From: Motiliproteus sp.
GTDB lineage: Bacteria > Pseudomonadota > Gammaproteobacteria > Pseudomonadales > Balneatricaceae
Direction of reading: 5' to 3'
Assembly (NCBI GenBank): GCA_026196225.1
Contig: JAPHRD010000082.1
Span: 1 to 36,201 of the forward strand
DNA: 36,201 nucleotides
The notes under the pieces are model-generated. The model was not told where the DNA came from, made no database searches, and saw only the letters and a program-made list of their open reading frames with translations. Numbering within the stretch: the stretch's first letter is position 1; each line of letters begins with the position of its first letter. Positions 1 through 9,065 of this stretch are shown here, one piece after another. Position numbers and translations under genes: made by a program.

Positions 1-57
1 AGAAACGACCAATAATCGCGCGGCTAAGCCGTAAATCTAGCTTGATCGTCAGAATGA

Positions 58-450
58 GTTAGAAGGCGGGACTTATTCGCAGGTTCCCTAAGCCAACCAA
101 CAGAAGATTTATCCACATTAGATTGCATATCCGATCAAGCAGAAGAAAAGAACAAGCAAAGCCAGCTACTCGAGCTACTTATTAGCCTCGGCATAGGTAC
201 TGATATAGCACCCGTGGTGGCAGCTCAGGCTATGGAAGAGAAGCCAGGCGCGAATATTTTTGAATTATTAGCGCACATCAATAGTCTTGAAGACAAAAAG
301 CCAGCCAAGCCGGAAAAACAAAAAAACTCACCATTACGGCCGAGTTATACCTCTGGCGATCTTAGGCCTTTGAGAGATGACGACCCCAAGGTGAGTTATG
401 CCAACTACAAGAGTTCAGGGGTCATAGTGGATATTAGGGAGTACCTCTGA
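58..450 (+). pseudogene. tnsC: 3' remnant of tnsC (Tn7-like AAA+ regulator)
   Basis: An open frame runs from 58 to the stop at 448-450 and ends in REYL. It lies directly upstream of tnsD, where Tn7 carries tnsC. The residues read like the helical C-terminal tail of a TnsC ATPase; no Walker motif falls inside the window. Four in-frame stops occur between 13 and 57, and no sensible ATG start exists; the first possible start is GTG 214. A second short frame, 459-551, reads like a displaced continuation. The simplest reading is a frameshifted, decayed tnsC tail. A separate small gene starting at GTG 214 is possible but less likely. TnsC normally links target selectors to the TnsAB transposase, so loss would block mobility unless it is supplied in trans. 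Confidence 0.45.
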
Positions 451-627
451 GTTAATAATTTGAATGTTATACACTGACCAAGATACAGCAAGTTCATGAA
501 AATGATCATGCAGCATTTGATGGAGACATTCCTGAATCTAAACCTGAGTAGAGCAAGCGATTGAATGATCACCAGGTTTTTGGGCTGAGCTAAACTGAAG
601 CTCTCAGTGCTGGAAATAGTGGTCTAG

Positions 628-2214
628 ATGATTGCTCAATTCCCAACGTCTCAGAACGATGAACTACTTGGCAGCATCTTGGCGCGTTTTACCCACCGGC
701 AAGGGATAGTTGAAGACAAGGTTGCGCTAGACCTGCTGTTTGGGAGTCGGACGGTTGTTCCTTCCCCGTTATTTCAAGGGCATCTGAGACAACTTCTCCT
801 AAACGTTGGAGGTCTATGGAGGACCGACCCAGAGAGTGTCGTATCCGGCCATACTCTCCTACCCATATTTCAGCCGTTCGTGCCTCGCGATCGTTATCAA
901 AATCTAGTTAAGGATTTGATTGAGCGTCGTCTCAATACCTTCGCTGTGCGGTCAGGAATCTGTGCATCGAACCTGATTTGGCCGCAGAGTTACCGCTACT
1001 GCCCATTTTGCTGGCGAAAACAACAAGAACGCTTAGGGTTTACCTACTGGCAGCGCCTTTTCCAGTGTCCGGGCGTGGATTGTTGTCCTGAGCACCAATG
1101 TGGTTTGTCGGATTCAGGCGTGCCGCTTTATTCGTCCCATCGCCACAGGTTCGTGGGTACTAGAGGGGTGGAAATTCGTCATGAATTCAAGGACACTCCC
1201 AAGGCGAAGGATCTGGCACTGGCTGGGAGTGTTAAGGAGTTGCTTTCAGGTCACTATGAGCCACCGAGCTTTGTGCAGTGGACGCATTTCTATCAACAGT
1301 TGGCTCGCAATAATGGGATGGTAGTCAGGGGTGCGATCGATCATTGGCAGATTGCAAAGGCGGTTAAAGCCCACTGGGGCAAGTCCTGGCTTCAACGAAA
1401 TGGGTTGAACCTTCAGGTCGAAAATCACTGGTTGATCGGGCTGTTTAGAAAGCACCGTCGCCCGTTTTCTTACCTGCAGCACTTGGTCTGTTGTGAAGCG
1501 ATAGGTACAGACTTCGCTGGGATAAAAAGTATTCTGGATACAGCTCTTACCTACCCCCGCACACTACCTAAGAAAACCTACACCAATTCGAAGGCGGCCG
1601 AGCGACGTGAGATCTACCGATCACAGTGGAGGAGGCTTCGCAGTCACTTTGGTGATTCACTCTCTGCAATCAGGTCTAGCCAAGACGGTGCTCGCGTTTA
1701 TTCATGGTTGTATCGGTTTGATCGAGTGTGGTACGAGAAGAACCGGCCTCAGGCTTTGCTCAACACACCTTCTAATCGTGTTGATTGGGGTCTTCGAGAC
1801 AGAGCGTTAGTTCGGCAAATGCTGAAGATTGAATATCAGTTACGCTTTACGCTGGAAGGGCCACGGCGCTCTAGAAAATGGTTTGCTAGGCAGGTCGGGA
1901 GAGTTAGCTGGATTGATAAGAAGTTTGATAAGCTACCATTTTGCAAAGCTTTTTTTGTAGCCTATGCGGAATCGATAGAGGAATATCAGACCCGTCGAAT
2001 AGCGGCTGCCATGGTGCGGCTACGTCAATCCCCACGCTTTAGGGATGAAGGAATAGCAACCCATGTCGTCGAGAGGGCTTCTGGCCTCAGTAAAGAACGG
2101 TGTCGCCAACCTGCACGGGAAATACTCCGATTGGACCTCAAGGCCTGGCAACGCCCTTCGTTCATTCCCTCCATCGCGTTCACTTACCTGGATCGGTTCA
2201 ATTCGAGTGCCTAA
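628..2214 (+). CDS. tnsD: TnsD/TniQ-family target-site selector
   Basis: The protein has 528 residues, close to the roughly 508 of Tn7 TnsD. It opens with the family N-terminus (M-I-x-x-F-P followed by DELLxSxLAR), then carries a TniQ-type zinc-binding set: Cys125-x2-Cys128 and Cys147, Cys152/Cys153 and His156. TnsD proteins bind a specific chromosomal site, classically the end of glmS, and recruit TnsC and the TnsAB transposase there. The C-terminal half is basic and likely reads the target DNA. The stop overlaps the start chosen for tnsE by 8 bases, so the two are probably translated together. No frameshift is seen, so this gene looks intact even though tnsC upstream is damaged. The target this copy recognises cannot be read from sequence alone. 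Confidence 0.87.
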   Translation: MIAQFPTSQNDELLGSILARFTHRQGIVEDKVALDLLFGSRTVVPSPLFQGHLRQLLLNVGGLWRTDPESVVSGHTLLPIFQPFVPRDRYQNLVKDLIERRLNTFAVRSGICASNLIWPQSYRYCPFCWRKQQERLGFTYWQRLFQCPGVDCCPEHQCGLSDSGVPLYSSHRHRFVGTRGVEIRHEFKDTPKAKDLALAGSVKELLSGHYEPPSFVQWTHFYQQLARNNGMVVRGAIDHWQIAKAVKAHWGKSWLQRNGLNLQVENHWLIGLFRKHRRPFSYLQHLVCCEAIGTDFAGIKSILDTALTYPRTLPKKTYTNSKAAERREIYRSQWRRLRSHFGDSLSAIRSSQDGARVYSWLYRFDRVWYEKNRPQALLNTPSNRVDWGLRDRALVRQMLKIEYQLRFTLEGPRRSRKWFARQVGRVSWIDKKFDKLPFCKAFFVAYAESIEEYQTRRIAAAMVRLRQSPRFRDEGIATHVVERASGLSKERCRQPAREILRLDLKAWQRPSFIPSIAFTYLDRFNSSA

Positions 2215-3745
2215 AGGACTGCTCGGTAGGCTATCGCCAACGATAGATGTTAAATTTCTCGGGCACGACATCAAGGCGATTCCTCTAGAGCTGCTAAATA
2301 TGCTCGTTGTGGGGAGTACCTACGAGGGGGTGAAGCGAATTACTGATCGAAGTCGAGAGCAGAAGTCTTTTGAGGTCCAAAAAATTGAAGGGAGCCGGCA
2401 AGGCAATAAAATCAAGAATTGGTGGGTCGCTTTAAGAAGCACCTCGGGCGAGTTGATATACATTCGGCATGTCGAACTGGCGAGGGTGCTGTTTTTGCAT
2501 AACACCCATCTTGTTCGAGCTGCGTTTCGGCCAGCGGGACTGGGCAGTCTAGCGGACATTGTACGAGAGGATGGCGCTACGCAAATCCGATTCAACGGAT
2601 TATGTAACTACCCGTTAAGTCATCTAAAAACCAGGCAGGATCGAGCGCACCTGGCGTGGTTGTATCTAGATGAGCGTGCTGAGAAGAGCGTCCACAGTAT
2701 TTTTCGATACTTCCAGCAATGTGAGTCATCGGACTGGCAGTTTCGCTTTGATCCCCCAGATCTTAGAGGTTGGACTTTTAGCGGCTATATCCAGAGCGAC
2801 CAGGCACAGCAATATCTCAGACTTGCAGAGGTTACGGGTCTCGACAATCCCTGGTTCGAGCCACCGAGAAACTTATCGATTTACCATCCTAGCTACCGCG
2901 AGCCGGAAGATGCCCCAGGCAAGCGGAAGCGGCCAGTAATAACCAAGGATACTCCTGAATTAGAGGTCGATTTTCATGAGATACCTGGTATCACTCAGGG
3001 TGAGCACCTCCAGCGCGAAGGTGGTGGTTTTTGTATGACTTTCAGAGGGCAAGACCTGTCTTCTTTAACGGGTGACCGGACGCGTATCGCTACAAACCCC
3101 CTCGTTAAAAAGAATGATGGGGGCGCCACCCAGAAGGTGAGTGCGGGGCAGCCCGAAATCGACGGCAAGGCGAAAGCGCTGGATTATGCCGTTGGTAATG
3201 CGGTGAACAATGACGATTTATCAGACCTTGAAGACGCCGAAGAAACGCCCCAGTTTGAGTTATTTGAAAAGGTTATTAAGGAACTCGCGAAGCTAGAGGA
3301 GTACAAAGACCTAAAAGTCGCGTGTAAACAGCTTCCCTCTCCAGCACCCAAGAGGCGGTCTAGAAAAAAGCAGAAGCCTGACGCCCCATCGATACAACGA
3401 TGTCACATCGCAAGCTTTTCCGCCCGAAAAGTTAAGCTGACGATCATTGAGGTAGATACAGAGTGCTTGCCTAAACCTCACCCGCTTAGCAACTTGGTTT
3501 TGTGCTTGAAAAGTGGCGGAGATAGGGGGGTAGAAGAAATTCTCCAGAGCTACGTGAACAAAAGGAAGTGGAATTTTAGAGTTGTAGCCAATCATACGCT
3601 AAGTTACGAACGGCCTAGTCACCCGCCTAAATTCGACAAGAAAACTGAGAAGACAAAGACGGACTCTGCACTGAAAGAAGAGTGGAAGAATCGACTTCGT
3701 AATGGTATTAACAAAGTTTTGGCGGTCGTTGAAGATAAGAACTGA
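2207..3745 (+). CDS. tnsE: TnsE, target selector for replicating/conjugal DNA
   Basis: The frame is open from 2063, but GTG 2207 is preferred because it overlaps the tnsD stop by 8 bases and gives 512 residues, near Tn7 TnsE (538). The call rests on remembered TnsE landmarks: an ELARxLFL-type helix near residues 88-98 and an FDPP-x-x-x-GW stretch near residues 181-189. A hydrophilic, charged middle follows, then a basic C-terminal domain. In Tn7, TnsE directs insertion to lagging-strand replication and conjugative plasmids through the sliding clamp and recessed 3' ends. Carrying both tnsD and tnsE implies the two-pathway lifestyle of classic Tn7. ATG 2300 is an alternative start but would drop conserved-looking sequence. 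Confidence 0.85.
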   Translation: MPKGLLGRLSPTIDVKFLGHDIKAIPLELLNMLVVGSTYEGVKRITDRSREQKSFEVQKIEGSRQGNKIKNWWVALRSTSGELIYIRHVELARVLFLHNTHLVRAAFRPAGLGSLADIVREDGATQIRFNGLCNYPLSHLKTRQDRAHLAWLYLDERAEKSVHSIFRYFQQCESSDWQFRFDPPDLRGWTFSGYIQSDQAQQYLRLAEVTGLDNPWFEPPRNLSIYHPSYREPEDAPGKRKRPVITKDTPELEVDFHEIPGITQGEHLQREGGGFCMTFRGQDLSSLTGDRTRIATNPLVKKNDGGATQKVSAGQPEIDGKAKALDYAVGNAVNNDDLSDLEDAEETPQFELFEKVIKELAKLEEYKDLKVACKQLPSPAPKRRSRKKQKPDAPSIQRCHIASFSARKVKLTIIEVDTECLPKPHPLSNLVLCLKSGGDRGVEEILQSYVNKRKWNFRVVANHTLSYERPSHPPKFDKKTEKTKTDSALKEEWKNRLRNGINKVLAVVEDKN

Positions 3746-4003
3746 CTTGGCTGCATGCTTTAGAACGTTGAGCCTCTACCTACAAAATCCCACAGTGCTT
3801 TTAAACGCCAGTTGCATAGAGCTTGATACGCTATTGACGTGATAAATGACCCCTTAGGGGCCATGAGCTTGGCAAGGTTGACGGAGTGTGATCAAAACCT
3901 GACTCAGGCAGGCCAGTTTCTTGCCCGTTGCTACATAAGCGAGAAAGACTTGTTGATGGCCGCATGGTAAATTCCATTACATGTTTGTAATGGAGTTTGT
4001 GGC
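3746..4003. other. Intergenic gap between tnsE and the sigma-54 activator
   Basis: No convincing gene is present. A 35-codon frame runs from ATG 3863 to the stop at 3968-3970, with no recognisable family. A short CCCC-TTA-GGGG palindrome lies near 3850-3860 without a T tract. The boundary between transposition genes and cargo lies here. Confidence 0.5.
3974..3993 (+). promoter_or_regulatory. Inverted repeat abutting the ribosome binding site of the activator gene
   Basis: CCATTACA and TGTAATGG form a perfect 8-base inverted repeat around a 4-base spacer. The right arm merges into TGGAG (3991-3995), the likely Shine-Dalgarno for GTG 4004. It could be a dimeric repressor operator, or a hairpin masking the ribosome binding site. 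No gene in the window is clearly its binder. Confidence 0.4.
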
Positions 4004-5509
4004 GTGATCAAGAAACGGATTCTTCTCAGTTGGCTGGGTAAGCATGACCTGGATGCAGAGTCCAAAGGACAGCGCGGCCCCATTGCATCCATTCTGCTAG
4101 ATTCGGATGCCCCTTTTGAAGAGGTGCGTATCCTTGCCAACGATTGGTTTGACCGTGTTCCCCAGTACAAGGCTTGGCTGAGCGCGCTTCTTCGCAAACA
4201 AAATCGTGAAGCTAAAATCTCTTTCCGGCAGGCTTCGTTAGCTAGTCCGATCGACTATTCCGGCATCTACAGTGTTTGTCGGGAAGAGCTTGAACAGTTC
4301 TCCGGCACAGATAGCATTATTACCCTCAATCTCACATCCGGCACCCCAGCAATGGTGGCAAATTGGCTGCTGTTGGGTAAAGGTGTGTATGACACTCGGC
4401 TTGTTCAGACTTCCCTCCAAAACGGGCTATCACCAGTTGAGCTGCCTTTTGATATCTCTATAGAGTACTTGCAACGGCAAGACGGTCTGTTGAGTTCTAT
4501 CGCAGCTACGACCCCAAGTATTGATACCCATTTTGAGCACATTCAGACAGATTCGGTGCTGATGGGTAATGCCGTGTCCTTGGCCAAAAAACTGGCTCCC
4601 AGAAATTTACCCGTCATCATTCAGGGTGAATCGGGCACGGGTAAGGAGGTCATCGCCGAGGCTATTCATCATGCCTCGCCCCGAGCAGGCAATGCTTTTA
4701 TTCCGGTAAACTGCGGTGCGATTCCCGAATCGTTGATCGACTCACAACTCTTTGGTCACGTTAAAGGCGCCTTCACCGGGGCTATCTCCAACCGCAAAGG
4801 ATTTTTCGACGAGGCCGATGGCGGCACACTGTTCTTGGATGAGGTCGGCGAGCTACCGCTGGCAGCGCAAGCCAAGTTGCTGCGGGCATTACAGCAAAAG
4901 GAGGTCACTCCGGTTGGGGAGAGCAAGTCACACCAGGTCGATATCCGTGTGATTGCAGCAACACACCGAAATCTTCTGGCAATGGTTGAAGAAGGAACCT
5001 TCCGTGAAGATCTGTTTTACCGCCTGGCAGTGGGCATTGTGCAGCTCCCGCCCTTACGCGAACGTGCTGATGATATTCCGGTCTTGGTCGAGGCTCTAAT
5101 GCAGCGTCTTAATGAAGATGCACAGGGCCAGCCGGGTTATGTATGTAAAAACATTTCCAAAAGCGCAATAGAATTTATAAAGACGCAGCGCTGGCCTGGA
5201 AATATCAGGGAGCTCTGGAACACGCTGGTGCGGGCATCTATCTGGTCTGATGACGAAATCCTAGATGCAACCCACCTACAGCAGGCGATGATACAACGTG
5301 ACGAATCGACCCCTACAGGTGTATTTGCATTTGATGTTTCTCAAGGTATTGATGCAAACGAAATAATAGATAATACAAAGCGTTACTGTGTTGAAGAAGC
5401 ATTGAGACTAACTGCTGGCCAGAAAGGCAAAGCCGCTAAACTCCTTGGGCTCAACAACCACCAAACCTTGGGAAACTGGATGAAGCAGTTAGGTATCGAA
5501 GAGGCCTGA
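4004..5509 (+). CDS. Sigma-54 activator with RtcR/CARF-like sensor domain
   Basis: This 501-residue enhancer-binding protein has three parts. Residues 1 to about 170 form a Rossmann-like domain with a NLTSGTPAM stretch and a following VQTS strand, like the ligand-binding motifs of RtcR and other CARF-related sensors. The AAA+ domain follows: Walker A G208-x-SGTGK214, the sigma-54 contact loop GAFTGA at 255-260, and a FLDEVGEL Walker B. The last 40 residues form a Fis-type helix-turn-helix. RtcR responds to RNA ends or cyclic-phosphate RNA; the ligand here is unknown. The start is GTG 4004 with TGGAG 8 bases upstream. The gene ends 64 bases before hsdR, with a -24/-12-like site between them, so the adjacent restriction operon is a likely target. 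It is too divergent to call rtcR, and no rtcA/rtcB is present. Confidence 0.85.
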   Translation: MIKKRILLSWLGKHDLDAESKGQRGPIASILLDSDAPFEEVRILANDWFDRVPQYKAWLSALLRKQNREAKISFRQASLASPIDYSGIYSVCREELEQFSGTDSIITLNLTSGTPAMVANWLLLGKGVYDTRLVQTSLQNGLSPVELPFDISIEYLQRQDGLLSSIAATTPSIDTHFEHIQTDSVLMGNAVSLAKKLAPRNLPVIIQGESGTGKEVIAEAIHHASPRAGNAFIPVNCGAIPESLIDSQLFGHVKGAFTGAISNRKGFFDEADGGTLFLDEVGELPLAAQAKLLRALQQKEVTPVGESKSHQVDIRVIAATHRNLLAMVEEGTFREDLFYRLAVGIVQLPPLRERADDIPVLVEALMQRLNEDAQGQPGYVCKNISKSAIEFIKTQRWPGNIRELWNTLVRASIWSDDEILDATHLQQAMIQRDESTPTGVFAFDVSQGIDANEIIDNTKRYCVEEALRLTAGQKGKAAKLLGLNNHQTLGNWMKQLGIEEA

Positions 5510-5528
5510 TGCGCTTGTCTACGAAAGC

Positions 5529-5544
5529 TGGCACGATACCTGAT
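5529..5544 (+). promoter_or_regulatory. Candidate sigma-54 (-24/-12) promoter of the hsd operon
   Basis: TGGCACG at 5529-5535 matches the -24 element exactly. The -12 element reads CTGAT instead of TTGCW, so the usually conserved C at -12 is replaced by A. Spacing is correct. The site lies just downstream of a sigma-54 activator gene and 30 bases before hsdR, which raises its credibility despite the weak -12 half. Confidence 0.45.
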
Positions 5545-5573
5545 ATACAGGAAGTAACTACGGGTAGAACGAC

Positions 5574-8500
5574 ATGAAGTCTATGAACTTTGAACATCTC
5601 AGACAGCAGTGGCCAGAATTGGCAGACCTCGGCGCATTTGCTGAGACTTATGCATATCTCGACCCCCAGAGTTCGCTGGTCAAGCTGCGCTGTTATGTCG
5701 AGAAACTGGTCGGTGTCGTATACAGAGAGTTAAGACTCCCCGCCGAGCCCAATGCCAACTTCATGGATCGCCTGACTAACGCTAGCTTTACTGCCGTAGT
5801 CTCCAAAGTGGTTCTCGATAAACTTCACCTTATCCGCATGCATGGTAACAAAGCGGCTCATGAGGGAGAGGTGTCTGCCAATACCTCCGTGGAGCTGGTG
5901 GAAGATGCCTTCCATCTCGGTTGCTGGCTCTTTATGGCGCAAGGTGGTGGTAGTCGAGAGCAATGTCCTGCATATCAGAAGCCGCAGTTACCCACGGCAT
6001 TCGTTAGCCCTAAAGCGGAGTTCAAGAAAAAGAACAAAGCCCTGCAAGAGAAACTGGCCTCTCAGTCAGCTCAGCTTGAAAGCGCGCTGAAAGAGCTCGA
6101 AGCGGCACAGCAGGCTGAGCAACTGGCACAGCAGCAAGCGGCCAAGCTCAAGAGCGAGATCGACCAGGTTAAAACCCAGGCCTTTACCGCTGCCAGCACT
6201 AAAGCCACCAGCACCCTAGACCTCAACGAAGCCGAGACCCGCCGCCGTCTGATCGACAGCGAGCTGCGTATCGCGGGTTGGGATGTCGGTCTCGATGAAG
6301 TTGATACCGAGCAGGTCACCTTGGAGCATCAAGTCGATGGCCAGCCCACCGCCTCTGGGATCGGCTATTGCGATTACGTACTCTGGGACGACAACGGCAA
6401 GCCGCTGGCAGTCGTGGAGGCCAAACGCGCCCGCGAGAATCCCGAGAAGGGGCGCCAGCAGGCCAAGCTTTACGCCGATGCGCTGGAGAAGAAACACAAC
6501 CAGCGCCCAGTGATCTTCTACACCAACGGCTACGATGTCTGGATCTGGGATGACGTGCTCGACAGCGTGCCGCGCAAGCTCTACGGCTACTACGGCAAAG
6601 ACAGCCTGCAGTACCTGATCCAGCAGCGCCAAAAGCGCAAAGATCTTAACAGCACCCCGATCGATACCGAGATTGCCGGCCGTCTGTATCAGATGGAGGC
6701 GATCACCCGCGTCAGCGAACGCTTTAGCGAAGGCCACCGCAAGGCGCTGGTGGTGCAAGCGACAGGCACCGGCAAGACCCGCGTGTCGATCGCCCTGACC
6801 AAACGGATGCTCGATGCCGGTTGGGCCAAGCGGGTGCTGTTCCTCTGTGACCGCAAGGAGCTGCGCAAGCAGGCCAAGAACGCCTTCAGCGAGTTCAGCA
6901 AAGAGCCGATCTACGTGGTTGGTAAGAGTAAGAAAGAAGACCAGCCCAACGCGCGTATCTATATCGCCACCTATCCCGGTATGCTGCGGATCTACGAGCA
7001 GCTGGATGTCGGCTTCTTCGACCTGATCGTCGCCGATGAATCGCACCGCTCGGTCTACAACGTCTACGGTGACCTGTTTAAATACTTCGATGCCCGTCAG
7101 GTCGGTCTTACCGCCACCCCGGTCGAGATGGTCAGCCGCTCCACCTGCCGACTGTTTGGTTGCGACTATAAGCTGCCGACCGCCAGCTATCCGCTGGAGC
7201 AGGCGGTGGCAGAGAAGCATCTGGTGCCGTTTCGGGTGGTCACCCACACCACCCAGTTCCTGCGGGAAGGGATCAAGGGCCACACCCTCAGCGATGCACA
7301 GATCGCCGAGCTGGAAGATCAGGGCTTTGACCCCAATGATCTGGATTTCAACGCCCCCGATATCGATAAGGCGGTGTTCAACAAAGATACCAACCGCGCC
7401 ATCCTGCGTAATCTGATGGAGCGCGGCCTGCGCGATGCCGACGGCCAGTTGCCCGGCAAGACCATCGTCTTTGCCCGCAACATTCAGCATGCCGAGTTGC
7501 TGACCACGCTGTTCGGTGAGATGTACCCGCAACATGGCGGTAACTTCTGCCGCGTGATCCATTCCAAATACGAACGCGCCGAAGAGCTGATCGATGATTT
7601 CAAGGGCAGCGGTGAGAAGCCCGCCGACGAGATCACCATCGCCATCTCGGTGGATATGCTCGATACCGGTATCGACGTACCGCCGCTGGTTAACCTGGTG
7701 TTTGCCCGGCCGATCAAGTCCAAGGTCAAATTTTGGCAGATGGTGGGGCGCGGCACTCGACTGTGTGAAAACCTCTACGGTCCCGGCCAGCACAAGAGCC
7801 ACTTCCTGATCTTCGATCACTGGGGCAACTTCGAATACTTCGAGATGGAGCCGCCCGAAGACGAGGCGCGTCCAAGCAAATCACTGTGCGAAAAGCTGTT
7901 CGAGACCCGCCTCGATCTGGCCGAAACCGCGCTCAAACGCGCCGAGATGGAACTGTTCGCGCAGACGGTAGCGCTGATCAAAGAAGATATCGACGCCCTC
8001 GATGACCGTTGTATCGCCGTACGGGATAAATGGCAGCTCAAGGCTCAGCTCAGTGATGCCAAGCGGCTGCAACAGTTTGCCCCCGATACCCGTCAGCTGC
8101 TGCGTGCAGAGCTGGCGCCGCTGATGCAGTGGCGTGATATCAAGGGGCAGAGTGAGGCGCTGCGCTGGGATCAGCAGCTCGCCGAGTTGCAACTGATACG
8201 CCTGGCCAACCCCTCGCAGCTGGATGTCGCCAAACAGCCGGTACTGGACAAGGTCAGCCAGCTCTCCATGCACCTCAATCTGGTGCGGGCCAAAAGCGAT
8301 GCGATCAAGACCATTCAGCAGCCCGAGTTCTGGCAGAACCTGACCTTTGATGACCTGGAGCAGCAGCGTCTGGCACTGCGCGGCATCATCCATCTGCGCG
8401 ATAAAACAGGGGGCGGCGTCACATCTAATCCGCTGCCTGTGTACGATATCAAGGAAGATGCGGCTCTGTACCAGACCGATGACCGTCCTACCCGGATCGT

Positions 8501-9029
8501 CAACGTCGATTACCAGATCTACCGCCAGCAGGTCGAAGCAACCCTCAGCCCGCTGTTCGAGACCGATCCGGTGCTGGTCAAGATCCGCCACGGCGAGCCG
8601 GTGACTGAGCTGGAGTTGGAGCGCCTTAACGCCCTGGTGCATATCCAGAACCCCAATCTGGATCTGGTCACCCTGAAGGAGTTTTTCCCCGACTCCGGTG
8701 CCACCCTTGACCAGCTGCTGCGCACCCTGATCGGCATGGATAGCGGCGTGATCGAAACTGCCTTTACCGACTTTGTGCAGGCCAACCATGTCAGCCTCAA
8801 CAGCCGCCAACAGCGCTTTATCGCCCTGTTGAAGAATCACCTCTGTAAGTTTGGCACCATCAATATCGCCGAGCTTTACGAACAGCCGTTCACCAGCGAT
8901 CACTACGCAGGGCTGGACGGTGTCTTTCCCCAAGCCCAGCAAGCCGATGCCCTGGTGGCGCTGGTCAAACGCTTCGGCGTCCCGCTGGGTAGCCGCCGTG
9001 ACGCAGCACCACGCACCCTCACCACCTAA
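5574..9029 (+). CDS. hsdR: Type I restriction enzyme R subunit with N-terminal DUF4145 domain
   Basis: This 1151-residue protein is the ATP-driven translocase and nuclease of a type I restriction system, of the EcoEI-like kind. Residues 1-125 resemble DUF4145, with an RMHGNKAAHE motif. A coiled-coil linker rich in Gln/Ala/Glu follows at about 145-215. The PD-(D/E)XK nuclease shows D267 and E282-A-K284. The SF2 motor has ATGTGKT at 396-402, DESH at 488-491, GLTATP near 513 and a VGRGTR motif VI near 720. The C-terminal portion should bind the HsdM/HsdS core. The start could be ATG 5574 or ATG 5583; the first is kept. The 5' part is visibly less GC-rich than the motor region, suggesting a domain swap. 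It acts with the next two genes, cutting DNA that lacks host methylation. Confidence 0.93.
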   Translation: MKSMNFEHLRQQWPELADLGAFAETYAYLDPQSSLVKLRCYVEKLVGVVYRELRLPAEPNANFMDRLTNASFTAVVSKVVLDKLHLIRMHGNKAAHEGEVSANTSVELVEDAFHLGCWLFMAQGGGSREQCPAYQKPQLPTAFVSPKAEFKKKNKALQEKLASQSAQLESALKELEAAQQAEQLAQQQAAKLKSEIDQVKTQAFTAASTKATSTLDLNEAETRRRLIDSELRIAGWDVGLDEVDTEQVTLEHQVDGQPTASGIGYCDYVLWDDNGKPLAVVEAKRARENPEKGRQQAKLYADALEKKHNQRPVIFYTNGYDVWIWDDVLDSVPRKLYGYYGKDSLQYLIQQRQKRKDLNSTPIDTEIAGRLYQMEAITRVSERFSEGHRKALVVQATGTGKTRVSIALTKRMLDAGWAKRVLFLCDRKELRKQAKNAFSEFSKEPIYVVGKSKKEDQPNARIYIATYPGMLRIYEQLDVGFFDLIVADESHRSVYNVYGDLFKYFDARQVGLTATPVEMVSRSTCRLFGCDYKLPTASYPLEQAVAEKHLVPFRVVTHTTQFLREGIKGHTLSDAQIAELEDQGFDPNDLDFNAPDIDKAVFNKDTNRAILRNLMERGLRDADGQLPGKTIVFARNIQHAELLTTLFGEMYPQHGGNFCRVIHSKYERAEELIDDFKGSGEKPADEITIAISVDMLDTGIDVPPLVNLVFARPIKSKVKFWQMVGRGTRLCENLYGPGQHKSHFLIFDHWGNFEYFEMEPPEDEARPSKSLCEKLFETRLDLAETALKRAEMELFAQTVALIKEDIDALDDRCIAVRDKWQLKAQLSDAKRLQQFAPDTRQLLRAELAPLMQWRDIKGQSEALRWDQQLAELQLIRLANPSQLDVAKQPVLDKVSQLSMHLNLVRAKSDAIKTIQQPEFWQNLTFDDLEQQRLALRGIIHLRDKTGGGVTSNPLPVYDIKEDAALYQTDDRPTRIVNVDYQIYRQQVEATLSPLFETDPVLVKIRHGEPVTELELERLNALVHIQNPNLDLVTLKEFFPDSGATLDQLLRTLIGMDSGVIETAFTDFVQANHVSLNSRQQRFIALLKNHLCKFGTINIAELYEQPFTSDHYAGLDGVFPQAQQADALVALVKRFGVPLGSRRDAAPRTLTT

Positions 9030-9065
9030 CCGACCTTTTATTAATCTGTATCTAGAGACCACGCA

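Noticed and set aside
2063-2206. Longer tnsE start inside tnsD
   Set aside because: It overlaps tnsD by 150 bases and adds residues that look like an out-of-frame reading of tnsD. GTG 2207 is better placed.
6216-7820. 534-codon open frame on the minus strand
   Set aside because: It lies fully antisense to the SF2 motor of hsdR, which has every expected motif. GC-rich coding DNA often leaves long antisense frames.
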